A stretch of 64,000 nt of DNA from Candidatus Dechloromonas phosphoritropha (GCA_016722705.1 JADKGN010000004.1:1860001-1924000); one strand, 5' to 3'. Shown: positions 7,398-16,324, counted from the first letter of the stretch. The notes: a model not told the origin generated them from the sequence alone. Made by a program: numbers and translations.

Positions 7398-9118
7398 CCC
7401 GAATTTTTCATAAAAGCAGGCGAATCTCGTTTAACCCATTGATATAATTGGGGTTACGCCAATAACGCTTTGTAAGAAGCCTAAACGAGACCGCCTATGG
7501 ACTATTCTATCCCAACCCAGCTTCGCTTTCCCGCCAGCGCCGGATTTACGATCCGGGCAGATTTTGACGGCGGGGCGATGTCCTCCGACTTTGGCGCACT
7601 CCTGTTGCGTGGCATCGACCTGCAAATCGGCCTGATTCCCCGCCTGGTCAGCGCGATTCACGACAAACGCCACGCCTCGTACATTGACCATCCCCTGGCC
7701 GACCTGCTCCGCCAGCGGATATTCCAGACCGCCAGCGGTTACGCCGACGGTAATGACGCCAACACGCTGCGGCGCGATCCGCTGTTCAAACTGGCGGTCG
7801 GTCGTGCCCCGCTGGACGAGGGAAATGACCTGGCCTCCGGCCCCACGCTCTCCCGGCTCGAAAACAGCGTATCGCGCAAAGACATTTACCGCCTGGCCAA
7901 AAGCTTCGTCGACGCCTTCATCGCCAGCTACGCCCAGGCGCCTGCCGTGATCGTGCTCGATATGGATCACTCGGAGGATGCCACTCACGGGCAGCAGGAA
8001 CTGGCGTTCTATAACCCCCACTACGGGAATCACTGCTACCTGCCGCTGTTTCTCTTCGAAGGACTTTCCGGGAAGTTCATTACTGCCGTCCTGCGTCCGG
8101 GCAAACGCCCGACTGGCAAGGAGAACGCGGCCATCATCAAGCGCGTGCTGCGCTTGCTCCGCCAGGCTTGGCCCGAGACCCACATCATTCTGCGCGGGGA
8201 TGGCCACTTCTCGAATCCCGAACTGATGGCCTTGTGCGCGTCCGATCCGCATCTGGACTTCCTCTTCGGCCTGGCCGGCAACCAGGTGCTCTCGCCCAAG
8301 GCCGAGCCGCTGCTGAAGAAAGCCCGTGCGCTGCACCAGACACAGCGCCAACGCCCAGCGCCTGGGGAACGCCGAGCCTGCGGCGACACGACTGTACGAC
8401 GATATCGAGTATCAGGCGGGCTCGTGGCCCAAGGCTTACCGCGTGGTGGTCAAGGCCGAGGTGATGGCCTTGGGTGACAACCCGCGGTACGTGGTGACCT
8501 CGCTGTCCGACCCGACGCCTGATGTGCTTTACAAAGAGCTGTACTGTGCTCGAGGGCAGGACGAGAACTTCATCAAGGCGGTGAAGAACGACTTGGCCAG
8601 TGACCGGACCTCCGATCATGCCTTCCTCGCCAATCACCTGCGGCTGTTCTATTCGTGTGCGGCGTATGGGTTGATTCACGGCTTGCGCGAGAACACGCTG
8701 GTGCATACGGAACTGGCCAAGGCGCAACCGCTGTCGATTATCCTGAAACTCTTTAAGTTGGCGGTGCGCGTGGTGCAGTACAAGGATCGGATCAAGCTGT
8801 CCTTGCCTACGTCGTGTCCGATGAAGGGGGTGCTGGCGCGGGTGACCGAGTTGCTTTACCTCGTCCCGCGCCCGCCGGCGCCGGCCTGATCGACTCGGCG
8901 ACGCCGTCTCATGCTGCCGACTCGAATCCGCTTGAGCGGAGGTGAGGTCTCGCCAGCGCTCTGTCCAGGGATCGATGGCGGCAGGGTGTGATGCCCAAAA
9001 GTTGGGGTATTTGGCCGATCGTGGCGGGTTGCCAGCAAAATTCGCAGCAAGCTGACTCGCATCACGGCTGGAATGGCACGACATTGACATCGCGCGGCGG
9101 GTTTATGAAACATCCGGG
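7398..9118 (+). mobile_element. IS1380-family insertion sequence, 1721 bp
   Basis: The ends are imperfect inverted repeats: CCCGAATTTTTCATAAA at 7398 and, on the other strand, CCCGGATGTTTCATAAA ending at 9118. Both are flanked by the 4-base direct repeat TTAG (7394-7397 and 9119-9122), as expected for IS1380 transposition. The element carries one transposase gene, which is frameshifted. It sits just outside the island junction. Confidence 0.85.
7497..8889 (+). pseudogene. IS1380-family transposase, frameshifted
   Basis: The first frame (7497 to about 8340) gives the IS1380 N-terminus, including SDFGALLLRGIDLQIGLIPR, the ASGYADGNDANTLRRDP signature, and acidic catalytic regions VIVLDMDHSEDATHG and HIILRGDGHF. 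At about 8338-8345 the frame must change to continue with HSANAQRLGNAEPAATRLYDD and KAEVMALGDNPRYVVTSL, ending at 8889 with ARGQDENFIKAVKNDL, which carries the last acidic residue. Comparison of the frames suggests the loss of one CA from a CACA run (ACACACAG read as ACACAG). Without that loss the product would be about 465 residues. The copy is probably unable to move by itself. Confidence 0.88.
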
Positions 9119-9260
9119 TTAGGTCATCTTGCATAGAGACCTCGGTCACGGCGAGTAATTCGCTGATGCTGGTTTGGCTGCCTCGAGTGCTTCGGGTCAG
9201 TGCCATTAGCGTGACGTAATGTCAGGCGTGGGTTATTCCTTAACCTCAGGAGTTTCTCAC

Positions 9261-9665
9261 ATGGCCTTGCGTCGAAAATCTCTTATCAAACCACGTGCAG
9301 TTGCCTTTGACAGGCAGAATGGCCGCTGCTTCTACTGCGGCCAGCCAATGTGCCAGCGTGATATTCAACAGTTCACTCAGGCGCATCGAATATCAGCCAA
9401 GCAAGCGAAGTGGCTCCAATGTAACGGTGAGCATCTAACACCCCACAAAAATGGTGGTGGTGTATCTTCTTCGAATATTGTAGCGGCCTGTTATTGGTGC
9501 AATTCTAAGAGGCATGCGCGGTCCACCGACCTATCGCCAGAAAAGTATCGCCTCATGGTGGCCAAGCTTATGGCCAAGGGCGGTTGGCACCCGGCTAGGA
9601 TTTCTTCGTCAGGATGTGAGGGTTTGGAGCCGATGCATAAAGGGGCCACTGGTTTGGGCCATTAG
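9261..9665 (+). CDS. HNH endonuclease family protein
   Basis: This 134-residue protein has the HNH (beta-beta-alpha-metal) fold: a first zinc pair CFYC at about 19-22, the catalytic segment GEHLTPHKNGGG with His and Asn, then NIVAACYWCNSKR with the second CxxC. The start at 9261 has AGGAG 9 bases upstream; a longer reading from 9219 has none. It stands alone between an IS1380 element and a convergent HTH gene whose 3' end it overlaps by 57 bases. The last 30 residues (SSSGCEGLEPMHKGATGLGH) look unrelated to the family and may result from a lost stop codon or rearrangement. Confidence 0.75.
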   Translation: MALRRKSLIKPRAVAFDRQNGRCFYCGQPMCQRDIQQFTQAHRISAKQAKWLQCNGEHLTPHKNGGGVSSSNIVAACYWCNSKRHARSTDLSPEKYRLMVAKLMAKGGWHPARISSSGCEGLEPMHKGATGLGH

Positions 9666-9920
9666 GAGCTTTTTCCATTCCTTCGGGCGGACCTCACTCA
9701 ATCCCAGCCAAGCGCTCCCTTGCAGTTCGGCAATTTTGACCTTGCGGGCGTAATTGTGGGTGGCGCTCCGGCTCAAGCCGGTGCGCTTGGCAATTTCCCG
9801 GTATGAATAGCCACGCTTTCGAAGGTCAAGGGCCAGGCTCCGCAGCTTGCGGAAATGCTCGGCTCGTTCCGGCCTTGCTCTTGATTTTGCCGAGGGGCGG
9901 GGTCTCCGAATAAGCACCAT
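9609..9920 (-). CDS. Small helix-turn-helix (resolvase-type HTH) protein
   Basis: From the ATG at 9920 this is 103 residues with a homeodomain-like HTH at about 28-58: LDLRKRGYSYREIAKRTGLSRSATHNYAR, typical of the C-terminal DNA-binding part of resolvases and of small transcription regulators. The N-terminus is very basic (RRPRPSAKSRARPERAE). The C-terminus reads through the 3' end of the HNH gene in the opposite direction. It may be a stand-alone regulator or a fragment of a larger recombinase; no recombinase catalytic part is visible nearby. Confidence 0.55.
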   Translation of the reverse strand: MVLIRRPRPSAKSRARPERAEHFRKLRSLALDLRKRGYSYREIAKRTGLSRSATHNYARKVKIAELQGSAWLGLSEVRPKEWKKLLMAQTSGPFMHRLQTLTS

Positions 9921-9947
9921 ATATCCCGCCAGCAGAAGCTGAGGCAA

Positions 9948-10351
9948 ATCGCAACAGAGAACTCGCCGATCAGGCCGCCATCTCGACCTGACTTAAGCCT
10001 TGGTCAGGGGCTAGCTCATTATTGACAGCACTCTTTTAGCCGTAGGTCACTGCCCGACCTGATTCAGGCGGCCGCATTTCCCGGAACCGGCCGCGAAACG
10101 CGCGGATCGGGCGCAATCCGCGCCATGCCAGCATGGATGCGGGAAGCACATGCATCAGGCCCTTCCCAGCAAGCGCTCGAACCACCAGACCTTCCTTTCA
10201 GGTCTTGCAACGACCTCGGGCGCATTGGCTCCATCGTGCTCGCGATACCAATTCCCGACCGACCCTGCGGCATCGATGCCAGTCTTTCAGCAATTGCAGC
10301 GTGGTATTCGAGCACCTTGGTAGAATTGCCGAAACTGATCGGAGACAGACC
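9948..10351. other. 404-bp gap before pyrC, no gene seen
   Basis: Open frames here are shadows without ribosome binding sites or recognisable motifs. The stretch should contain the pyrC promoter, but I could not pick a convincing -35/-10 pair. Confidence 0.5.
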
Positions 10352-11383
10352 ATGCAGATTACACTGACCCGCCCCGACGACTGGCACCTGCACCTGCGCG
10401 ACGGCGAAGCGCTGGCTGCCGTGCTGGCTCACACCGCCGCCCAGTTCGCCCGCGCCATCGTCATGCCCAACCTGAAGCCGTCGGTGACGACCGTCGACCA
10501 GGCTGCCGCCTACCGTAGCCGCATCGTCGCCGCCTTACCAGCCGGCGCCAGTTTCGAGCCGCTGATGACGTTGTATCTGACCGACAACACCCCGCCGGCG
10601 CAGGTTGCCAGGGCCGCCGCTTCCGGTTTCGTCAAGGCGGTGAAACTCTATCCGGCGGGGGCGACGACCAACTCCGATGCGGGCCTGACCGATATCGCCA
10701 AGGCGTACGATACGCTGGCCGAAATGGAACGGATCGACCTGCCGTTGCTCGTGCATGGCGAGGTGACCGATCCGGTGATCGATTTGTTCGACCGCGAAAA
10801 GGCCTTCATCGACACCGTCCTGCTGCCGCTGACGCAACGCTTCCCGAAACTCAGGGTGGTCATGGAGCACATCACGACCCGTGACGCTGCGGAATTTGTG
10901 CAAAATTCGCCGTCGACCGTGGCGGCCACGATTACGGCCCACCACCTGCTCTACAACCGTAGCGCTATCTTCCTCGGTGGCCTTCGTCCGCACTGGTACT
11001 GCCTGCCAGTCCTCAAGCGCGAGACGCACCGCGAAGCGCTGGTCGCCGCGGCGATTTCCGGCAATCCCAAGTTCTTCCTCGGCACCGATTCGGCGCCGCA
11101 CGCGAAGTTGACCAAGGAATCCGCCTGCGGTTGCGCCGGCTGTTACACGGCCTACGCCGCGCTCGAACTGTACGCCGAGGCCTTCGAGCAGGCCGGGGCG
11201 CTCGACAGACTGGAAGCCTTTGCCAGTTTCCATGGCCCGGACTGGTACGACCTGCCGCGTAACAGCGGCACGGTGATGCTGGTCAAGGAAAAGTGGACGG
11301 TGCCCGCCGCATACCCTTACATCGGTGACGACACGATCGTCCCCTTGAGGGCCGGCGAAACGCTGTCCTGGAAGATGCGCTGA
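10352..11383 (+). CDS. pyrC: Dihydroorotase (type II), pyrimidine biosynthesis
   Basis: PyrC closes carbamoyl-aspartate to dihydroorotate in pyrimidine synthesis. The 343 residues contain the metal-binding DDWHLHLRDG at 8-17, VMPNLKPSV, the lysine that becomes carboxylated in AVKLYPAGATTNSDAG near 102, LLVHGEV and VMEHITT (metal histidines), and the TDSAPH motif with the catalytic Asp. Length and order are those of the E. coli-type enzyme. The start at 10352 (MQITLTRPDDW) has GGAGA upstream; an open frame reaches back to 10133 but is not conserved. The DUF3025 gene follows after 19 bases, a pairing seen in other betaproteobacteria. Confidence 0.97.
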   Translation: MQITLTRPDDWHLHLRDGEALAAVLAHTAAQFARAIVMPNLKPSVTTVDQAAAYRSRIVAALPAGASFEPLMTLYLTDNTPPAQVARAAASGFVKAVKLYPAGATTNSDAGLTDIAKAYDTLAEMERIDLPLLVHGEVTDPVIDLFDREKAFIDTVLLPLTQRFPKLRVVMEHITTRDAAEFVQNSPSTVAATITAHHLLYNRSAIFLGGLRPHWYCLPVLKRETHREALVAAAISGNPKFFLGTDSAPHAKLTKESACGCAGCYTAYAALELYAEAFEQAGALDRLEAFASFHGPDWYDLPRNSGTVMLVKEKWTVPAAYPYIGDDTIVPLRAGETLSWKMR

Positions 11384-11402
11384 GCCGGCGCCGGCTTGCC
11401 CG

Positions 11403-12173
11403 GTGATTACTCCGGCCCCATACGCATCGCCGCTCTACGAACCGTTGCGTCGCTGGCTTGACCAGTTGCCGCCGGGCCCAGATACAGTGGCGGCCGCCGC
11501 GCTGGGCGAGCGGTTTCCGATCCTTGTGCCCGGTGGTGGGCGCATCCGCTTTGTTCCGCCGCGGGCGGATGGTCTCGTCTATGAATGTCGCATCCTGGAT
11601 ACCGGCGAGGTCGCGACGCGGCCCAGCAACTGGCATGATTTCTTCAATGCACTGGTCTGGCTGACTTTTCCGCAGACCAAACTGGCCATCAGCGCGCGTC
11701 ACGCGCAGGCGATGGCGCCGGCCGGCACGGCGCGGGGCAGCACACGCGACGCGCTGACCCATTTCGACGAGTGCGGGATCGTCGTGCTGTCGAGCAAACC
11801 CGAACTGCTGGCCCTATTGCGCGACTTCAAGTGGAAGCCGCTGTTCGTCGAGCGGCGGGCGGAAGTAATGCGTGCCATGCGTTTCGTCGTCTTTGGCCAT
11901 GCCACCTACGAAAGCCTGCTCAACCCTTTTCGCGGCTTGACGGCCAAGGCGATCCTGCACGAGGTTGATGACGGCTGGCCGGGCATGCCCGTCGCCGAAC
12001 AGGCTGCCGCGGTCGACGCCCTGCTGGCGGCAGATTTCGCTAATGGCTGCTATACCCGGCCGCGTGACTTCCAGCCCTTGCCGGTGCTGGGCATTCCCGG
12101 CGTCAATCCGGACAGCGAGGTTGCGTCCTACTACGACGATCACTGGCAGTTCCGGTCGGGGCGGCGCGCCTGA
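11403..12173 (+). CDS. DUF3025 family protein
   Basis: This 256-residue soluble protein, read from a GTG start, matches the DUF3025 family: RPSNWHDFFNALVWLTFPQTKLAISARHAQ, then RDALTHFDECGIVVLS, VVFGHATYESLLNPF and the C-terminal FQPLPVLGIPGVNPDSE with a closing YYDDHWQFR. The family has no established function. It directly follows pyrC on the same strand, so co-transcription is likely. No membrane segment or signal peptide is visible. Confidence 0.85.
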   Translation: MITPAPYASPLYEPLRRWLDQLPPGPDTVAAAALGERFPILVPGGGRIRFVPPRADGLVYECRILDTGEVATRPSNWHDFFNALVWLTFPQTKLAISARHAQAMAPAGTARGSTRDALTHFDECGIVVLSSKPELLALLRDFKWKPLFVERRAEVMRAMRFVVFGHATYESLLNPFRGLTAKAILHEVDDGWPGMPVAEQAAAVDALLAADFANGCYTRPRDFQPLPVLGIPGVNPDSEVASYYDDHWQFRSGRRA

Positions 12174-12218
12174 TGTGCAAATCCGCAAGCGATGCCGTGA
12201 TCGGCAGTAGCGGTGAAA

Positions 12219-12250
12219 CAAAAAAGGCCGCCGTTTCGGGCAGCCTTTTA
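12219..12250. terminator. Bidirectional terminator between convergent genes
   Basis: AAAAGGC-TGCC-CGAAAC-GGCG-GCCTTTTTT (minus reading) forms an 11-bp stem, including one T-G pair, with a T run on the minus strand and TTTTA on the plus strand. It separates the DUF3025 gene from the secreted protein on the other strand. Confidence 0.75.
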
Positions 12251-12266
12251 TCGATGCGGCAGTGAC

Positions 12267-12863
12267 TTACTTCGCGACCTTGGCCTTGGGCGCGACAACG
12301 ACAATACTCGTTGCCGCGACATAGGTGCCCTTGACCTGGTCGCCTGCCTTGACCTCGGCCATGACCTTCGGATCCTTGACATGCAGCTTGAAAGTCCGGC
12401 CCTTGGCGCCCAGGATCGTGACCGTGCTGGCCTTGGCATCGACAGATTGGACGTCTGCCACGAAGTTGACCTCGCGTCCCCTGATCGCACCCGGCTTCTG
12501 GCCCGGCTTTGCCGTTTCGTTGATATCCCGCTCGACCGTTTCGCGCACGCCGCCGCCCTTCTTCAGTTCCATGGTGAGCACTTCCATGTGCTCGGCGATC
12601 ACGCGGTCGCCGACCTTGACCTGCTTGAAGTTCTTGGCCTCCTTGCCGACAACGACGTCGAAGACGTTGCCATCCGCGCCCTTGAGCGTCGCCGTGCGCG
12701 TCTTCTTGTCGATCCCGATAACTTCGGCTTCGGCGTTGGCGACGTCGCCGGCGATCATTCCCGGCGTGCCGGTATCGGAGGTGATGGGCTTGGCGTCGGC
12801 GGCGTAGGCAGAACCGAACGCAAGAGTCAGGGCAAGCAGGGTGGCATTTATTACAGTTTTCAT
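12267..12863 (-). CDS. Secreted (periplasmic) protein of unknown function
   Basis: The 198-residue protein starts with a clear signal peptide (MKTVINATLLALTLAFGSAYA, cleavage after AYA). The mature part is beta-rich and has two similar modules: an EVIGIDKKTRTATLKGADGNVFDVVVG stretch with KQVKVGDRVIAEH, and an ADVQSVDAKASTVTILGAKGRTFKLHV stretch with AEVKAGDQVKGTY. This is an internal duplication of an OB-like or SH3-like unit. Small betaproteobacterial periplasmic proteins of this kind are conserved but uncharacterised. It stands first in a minus-strand group of envelope genes. Confidence 0.75.
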   Translation of the reverse strand: MKTVINATLLALTLAFGSAYAADAKPITSDTGTPGMIAGDVANAEAEVIGIDKKTRTATLKGADGNVFDVVVGKEAKNFKQVKVGDRVIAEHMEVLTMELKKGGGVRETVERDINETAKPGQKPGAIRGREVNFVADVQSVDAKASTVTILGAKGRTFKLHVKDPKVMAEVKAGDQVKGTYVAATSIVVVAPKAKVAK

Positions 12864-12942
12864 GAGTGATCTCCAGGGGTTGGATGGTGCCGATGTGGCG
12901 GGAAAAACGAAAGTCGGAGGGATGGCCGCGCGCCGCGGATCG

Positions 12943-13350
12943 CTACCGGATGATCGGCGGAACGGACAGTGGGGGCGGCGACCCTGGCGCTGGCATCTGC
13001 TGGAGAATACAGCGAATGCTCGGCGAGTCGGGTGGGGCGTTATAGAAGCTCTCCAGTCCTTCGACGAAATTCTGCCGCGAGACTAGCCCATTGAAGTAGC
13101 GTGAGGTCAGGTCAAGGAAGTAGGGATCCTGCTGACGAACTCGCGTGTCAATCACGTCCAGTCCTAGTGGGAGCTCTCCGCAATTGTTCTGCACACGGTT
13201 AAGAAAGGCGTCGTAAGGGCGTTCGGGGCGGATGGCGTCGGGAGCACAGCCGGCAACTCCGAGCGACAACGCGATGCTGAACGCAGTAAGGTGGTGGCGG
13301 CATTCCCGAGCGCTGGCGATGCGCCAGGCGGCGCGGTCAAAAAAGGGCAT
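12943..13350 (-). CDS. Putative lipoprotein
   Basis: From the ATG at 13350 this is 135 residues. A basic region is followed by a hydrophobic stretch ending in LGVAGC, a usable lipobox, so the mature protein would be lipidated at Cys. The rest is hydrophilic with two further cysteines (NNCGELP and IRCILQQ) that could form a disulfide, and a Pro-rich tail (PAPGSPPPLSVPP). No family is recognised. AAGGATG before the ATG supports this start over one 39 bases further out. The N-terminal region before the hydrophobic core is unusually long for a lipoprotein signal, so the true start may be further in. Confidence 0.6.
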   Translation of the reverse strand: MPFFDRAAWRIASARECRHHLTAFSIALSLGVAGCAPDAIRPERPYDAFLNRVQNNCGELPLGLDVIDTRVRQQDPYFLDLTSRYFNGLVSRQNFVEGLESFYNAPPDSPSIRCILQQMPAPGSPPPLSVPPIIR

Positions 13351-13420
13351 GGTGCATCCTTGTTGTGGTCGACCGGTTGCAGGCGCCATTTTTGCGCCCG
13401 CAACCGGTCATTCAGATGGC

Positions 13421-13864
13421 TCAGCGCAGAACGACGCGTGCGTCTTCGCCGCTGCCCTCGACGTAGACCTTCTGGCCCTGACGCAGGTCGGGGTTGGTCG
13501 GCTGGGTCACCGAGACCAGGACGCCCGAGTTGGTCCGGACAATGATTTGCTGGCCCATGACCGGCTTCTCATACTTCTGCTGCACCTTGTGGCCGGCGAC
13601 CGCGCCGCCGACCGCGCCGATAACCATGGCGACATCGCGTCCGGTGCCAGCGCCGATCAGGCTGCCGATGCCGAGACCGGCCAGGCCGCCGACCACGGCG
13701 CCGACGCCGGTATGCTGATTGCTCTGGATTTGAACCGGCGCGATCTGCTCGATGGTTCCGCTGCGAATCTCCATTTCGCCCGGCCCTCCGCCCGGCGCCG
13801 CGCAGGCGGCAAGGGTCAGCGCAAGTGCCATGGCGGAAATATAGGATGAGATTCTCTGGTTCAT
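13421..13864 (-). CDS. Glycine-zipper outer-membrane lipoprotein (SlyB-like)
   Basis: The 147-residue protein has a signal ending in LTLAAC (lipobox) and a central glycine-zipper 2TM region: GVGAVVGGLAGLGIGSLIGAGTGRDVAMVIGAVGGAVAGHKVQQKYE at about 52-98. The C-terminal beta part (QQIIVRTNSGVLVSVTQ, LRQGQKVYVEGSGEDARVV) is characteristic of SlyB/PcP-type lipoproteins. In known cases these belong to envelope-stress responses and stabilise outer-membrane proteins. AAGGAG lies 9 bases before the chosen ATG. The minus-strand neighbours are also envelope proteins. Confidence 0.88.
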   Translation of the reverse strand: MNQRISSYISAMALALTLAACAAPGGGPGEMEIRSGTIEQIAPVQIQSNQHTGVGAVVGGLAGLGIGSLIGAGTGRDVAMVIGAVGGAVAGHKVQQKYEKPVMGQQIIVRTNSGVLVSVTQPTNPDLRQGQKVYVEGSGEDARVVLR

Positions 13865-14029
13865 GTTGTGCTCCTTGAGAGGAATTAATGGATATTTGCG
13901 ACTGCGGTCCGGAGGTGTCCGGAGGTGCGCGTTGCCCATGGTATCAACTTTTTGCTTCCGCAAGGCTCAGGACTCGTGCGCCTAACGGAGATTTCCCAGC
14001 GTATCGGCCGAGAAACAGCCATCTCCGCC

Positions 14030-14326
14030 CTAAGGGCAGATGATCTGATAAGTCTTGCGCTGGCCACAGCCGCTGATGCCGATGGTGAACGAACCGCGCT
14101 GGATGCCGTGGAAACGTAACGTTTCGATGGCTGGCTGCATCAGTTTCCGGGACAGCAGCGCGGCCTCCTGAGCACCCGGACAGTTGAGTTCGAAGCGCCC
14201 GCGCTGCAGGGTGGTATTGACAGCCGTCGGCTGCATGCTGTCGAGGATCTACACCGGCGGCGTGGCGCACCCGGCAACGGCCGGGGTGGCGAGCAGGGTT
14301 GCGGCGGACAGGACGGAAGTCTTCAC
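14030..14326 (-). pseudogene. Small lipoprotein gene interrupted by an in-frame TAG
   Basis: A GTG start at 14326, with GGAG upstream, opens a clear lipoprotein signal (MKTSVLSAATLLATPAVAGC) followed by ATPPV and then TAG at 14249-14251. The same frame continues without shift as ILDSMQPTAVNTTLQRGRFELNC to the end at 14030, with the distinctive close SFTIGISGCGQRKTYQIICP. One C-to-T change of a CAG codon would explain the stop. Two halves in one frame point to a freshly broken gene for a lipoprotein of about 98 residues; its function is unknown. Confidence 0.7.
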
Positions 14327-14379
14327 GACTCGATCTCCATTGTGAGTTGGAAATGCCGGGCCGTACCCGTGCCCCGGCT

Positions 14380-15390
14380 TCACTGATGATGGTGGTTCTT
14401 GTGATGAATATCGAGGGCAAGTTCGGCGGCGGCGTCCTCCGCGATCTCGGCGAGGTCGGCGAGCAGGCCTTCGTCGGAGAGATCCAGAGAAACCGAATGC
14501 GACCAGTCGTGATGGACGACCTGTTCGAGCCGTTTCACCACCGCCTCGTCATGGACGACGATCGCCAGTTCGCGCCGGCTGTCGAAACTGCCGGGCGCCA
14601 AGTTGATCGAGCCGATCAGGGCGCGCGCGCCGTCGGCCAACATCATCTTGGCGTGCAGTTTCAATCCCTTGAGCTTGTGCACCTTGGCGCCGAGGTCCTG
14701 GAGAATGCGCAGGCCCTCGACGCCCTCGACCAGCTTGCCCTTTTTCAAGTTGTGCGCCGGTCGCGCCAGGATGTGGATCTTGACCCCACGCGTCGCCGCG
14801 CGCACCAAGCGCTCGATGATTACCTCATCCTGGTAACGCTCGTTCTGCAGGAACAGCGACTCGGTCGCCTGGTCGATGAAATGGGCCACCCGGTTGCGCC
14901 CATTGATGTTGCACCAGATCAGGTGGCAGTCCGGGCCCGGATCGAATTCCCTGCGCTCCCAGTCGGCATCGAAGCAGGCGCTGACTTCGCATACCTCGTG
15001 GCGGTGCGAGGTGACCACCGCGTAGTCGCGCGTTACCGTGAGGTTCCTGGTCTCCCAGTTAAGCGACTGGATGAAGGCGGTATCATCGTCGACAACCATT
15101 GATTTTTCGTGGGTCAGGTCGATTGCCGGATTGGTATCGGTTATTTCGATGCCGACCTCTTCGAGCGCCTTGCGCGTCGCCTCGTTTTCGGGTTCGCCGC
15201 CGCGACGGGCGGGATTGAGCATGACACGAACCTTGACCCCGCGCTGGTGGGCGGCGATCACCGCGGCAAGCAGCGACGGGTCGGAAAACAGGAACATCTT
15301 GATGCGAATCGACTTCAGGGCGCCGTCGATGGCGTCCACAAGCGGCTTGCCCGTATCGTCGGGCATCACGATCAGCGAGCGTGACGACAT
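14380..15390 (-). CDS. Phospholipase D-like (HKD) family protein
   Basis: The 336-residue protein has two HKD half-sites: LTHEKSMVVDDDTAFIQSLNW at about 114-134 and LKLHAKMMLADGARALIGSINL at about 245-266, each with H-x-K-x4-D. Two such motifs form one active site in the phospholipase D superfamily (cardiolipin synthases, phosphodiesterases, nucleases). No signal peptide or membrane helix is visible, which favours a cytoplasmic or membrane-associated enzyme; the substrate is not determined. I place the start at 15390, where GGAGG precedes the ATG. The longer open frame is an antisense shadow of the repeat tail of the neighbour. A His-rich tail (HHKNHHHQ) is notable. Confidence 0.85.
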   Translation of the reverse strand: MSSRSLIVMPDDTGKPLVDAIDGALKSIRIKMFLFSDPSLLAAVIAAHQRGVKVRVMLNPARRGGEPENEATRKALEEVGIEITDTNPAIDLTHEKSMVVDDDTAFIQSLNWETRNLTVTRDYAVVTSHRHEVCEVSACFDADWERREFDPGPDCHLIWCNINGRNRVAHFIDQATESLFLQNERYQDEVIIERLVRAATRGVKIHILARPAHNLKKGKLVEGVEGLRILQDLGAKVHKLKGLKLHAKMMLADGARALIGSINLAPGSFDSRRELAIVVHDEAVVKRLEQVVHHDWSHSVSLDLSDEGLLADLAEIAEDAAAELALDIHHKNHHHQ

Positions 15391-15418
15391 GAAACCTCCG
15401 TTGAATGTTGTTGTTTGT

Positions 15419-16219
15419 TCAGGTTGATTGCGGGGTTTCCGGGGCGTGCGCTTCCGCAGCCTTGGGCTCCTTTGCTTCCTTGGGCTCCTTTGCTTCCTTG
15501 GGCTCCTTTGCTTCCTTGGGCTGCTTGGCGGGTGCGTGCGCGTCATGGACAGCCTGCAGGCGCTTGAGTTTGAGCACGCCGTAGAAGACCACGAGTGTCA
15601 GAAGTGCGACCAGGAAGCCATCGAGGGCTTTCTCGGCGGAAAAATTGGCGGTGCGGTTGGCGATATAGGCGACGATGATCGTCGCGAAAATGACAATGTT
15701 GAGCACCCAGTTGGTCGTTCTCGACACGATGTAGCCCAGGGTCCCGAATCCCGAAAGCTGGTAGAGCATGAATGGCAGGATGGCGGCGGCCGGGATGAGT
15801 TCGGAGGCGCCAAGACTGAGGTCGACGGCGTCCAGAGCCTTGCTGTGCAGCAGGGTGCTGTTTGCCAGCTGGTGGAATAGCGGTGGCAATGCGCAGAGGA
15901 AGGGAACGACCGATAGGAATTCGATGATCAGGGCGCCGGACCACAGGCTGACCTCGGAGGCCGAATCGGCCCCGGCGCCCGATGACTGCGAGGCGATGAA
16001 CAATCCGCCGACGACGGCGGTGGCGCACGACAGCATCAGCAGTTCGACCGTGACGCCGAAGGCCGCCGGTTCGCCGGCCTTTATCAGGAGCAAGGCGACG
16101 AAGCCGGGCGTGAAGAACATGACCCGGACGAGCCGCGTCCACAGCCGCGGATCACGCTCCGGCGGCAGGAGGGGAAGTGCTTGTCCATTGTTACCGATGG
16201 TTGGTCTGGCCTTTGACAT
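15419..16219 (-). CDS. Polytopic membrane protein with KEAKEP repeat tail
   Basis: The 266-residue protein has about six predicted membrane helices between residues 35 and 225, for example FFTPGFVALLLIKAG, LMLSCATAVVGGLFIA, ALIIEFLSVVPFLCAL, WVLNIVIFATIIVAYIA and FLVALLTLVVFYGVL. A charged cytoplasmic-type tail of KEPKEA units follows, coded by a perfect 18-bp tandem. No family is recognised. GAGGAG before the ATG at 16219 fixes the start. It lies 28 bases upstream of the phospholipase D-like gene on the same strand, so the two probably form an operon acting at the membrane. Confidence 0.75.
   Translation of the reverse strand: MSKARPTIGNNGQALPLLPPERDPRLWTRLVRVMFFTPGFVALLLIKAGEPAAFGVTVELLMLSCATAVVGGLFIASQSSGAGADSASEVSLWSGALIIEFLSVVPFLCALPPLFHQLANSTLLHSKALDAVDLSLGASELIPAAAILPFMLYQLSGFGTLGYIVSRTTNWVLNIVIFATIIVAYIANRTANFSAEKALDGFLVALLTLVVFYGVLKLKRLQAVHDAHAPAKQPKEAKEPKEAKEPKEAKEPKAAEAHAPETPQST
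15461..15524 (-). repeat. 18-bp coding tandem repeat (KEAKEP), 3.5 copies
   Basis: The unit CTTGGGCTCCTTTGCTTC (plus strand) is present three times without a mismatch at 15461-15514 and then partly to 15524. It is in frame and encodes Glu-Ala-Lys-Glu-Pro-Lys units, so changes in copy number would lengthen or shorten the tail without breaking the gene. Confidence 0.9.
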
Positions 16220-16324
16220 TATTTCTGCTCCTCGCGAATCAAGGTGATTTGAATTCCGATGCGCGGCTTTCGTTCGAATCTCCATTCCCTGGAGTGAGCG
16301 GGCGCCACGAGATATTTCCTGATG

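Noticed and set aside
10133..10351. N-terminal extension of dihydroorotase
   Set aside because: The extra 73 residues have no family match, and the conserved start MQITLTRPDDW at 10352 has its own ribosome binding site.
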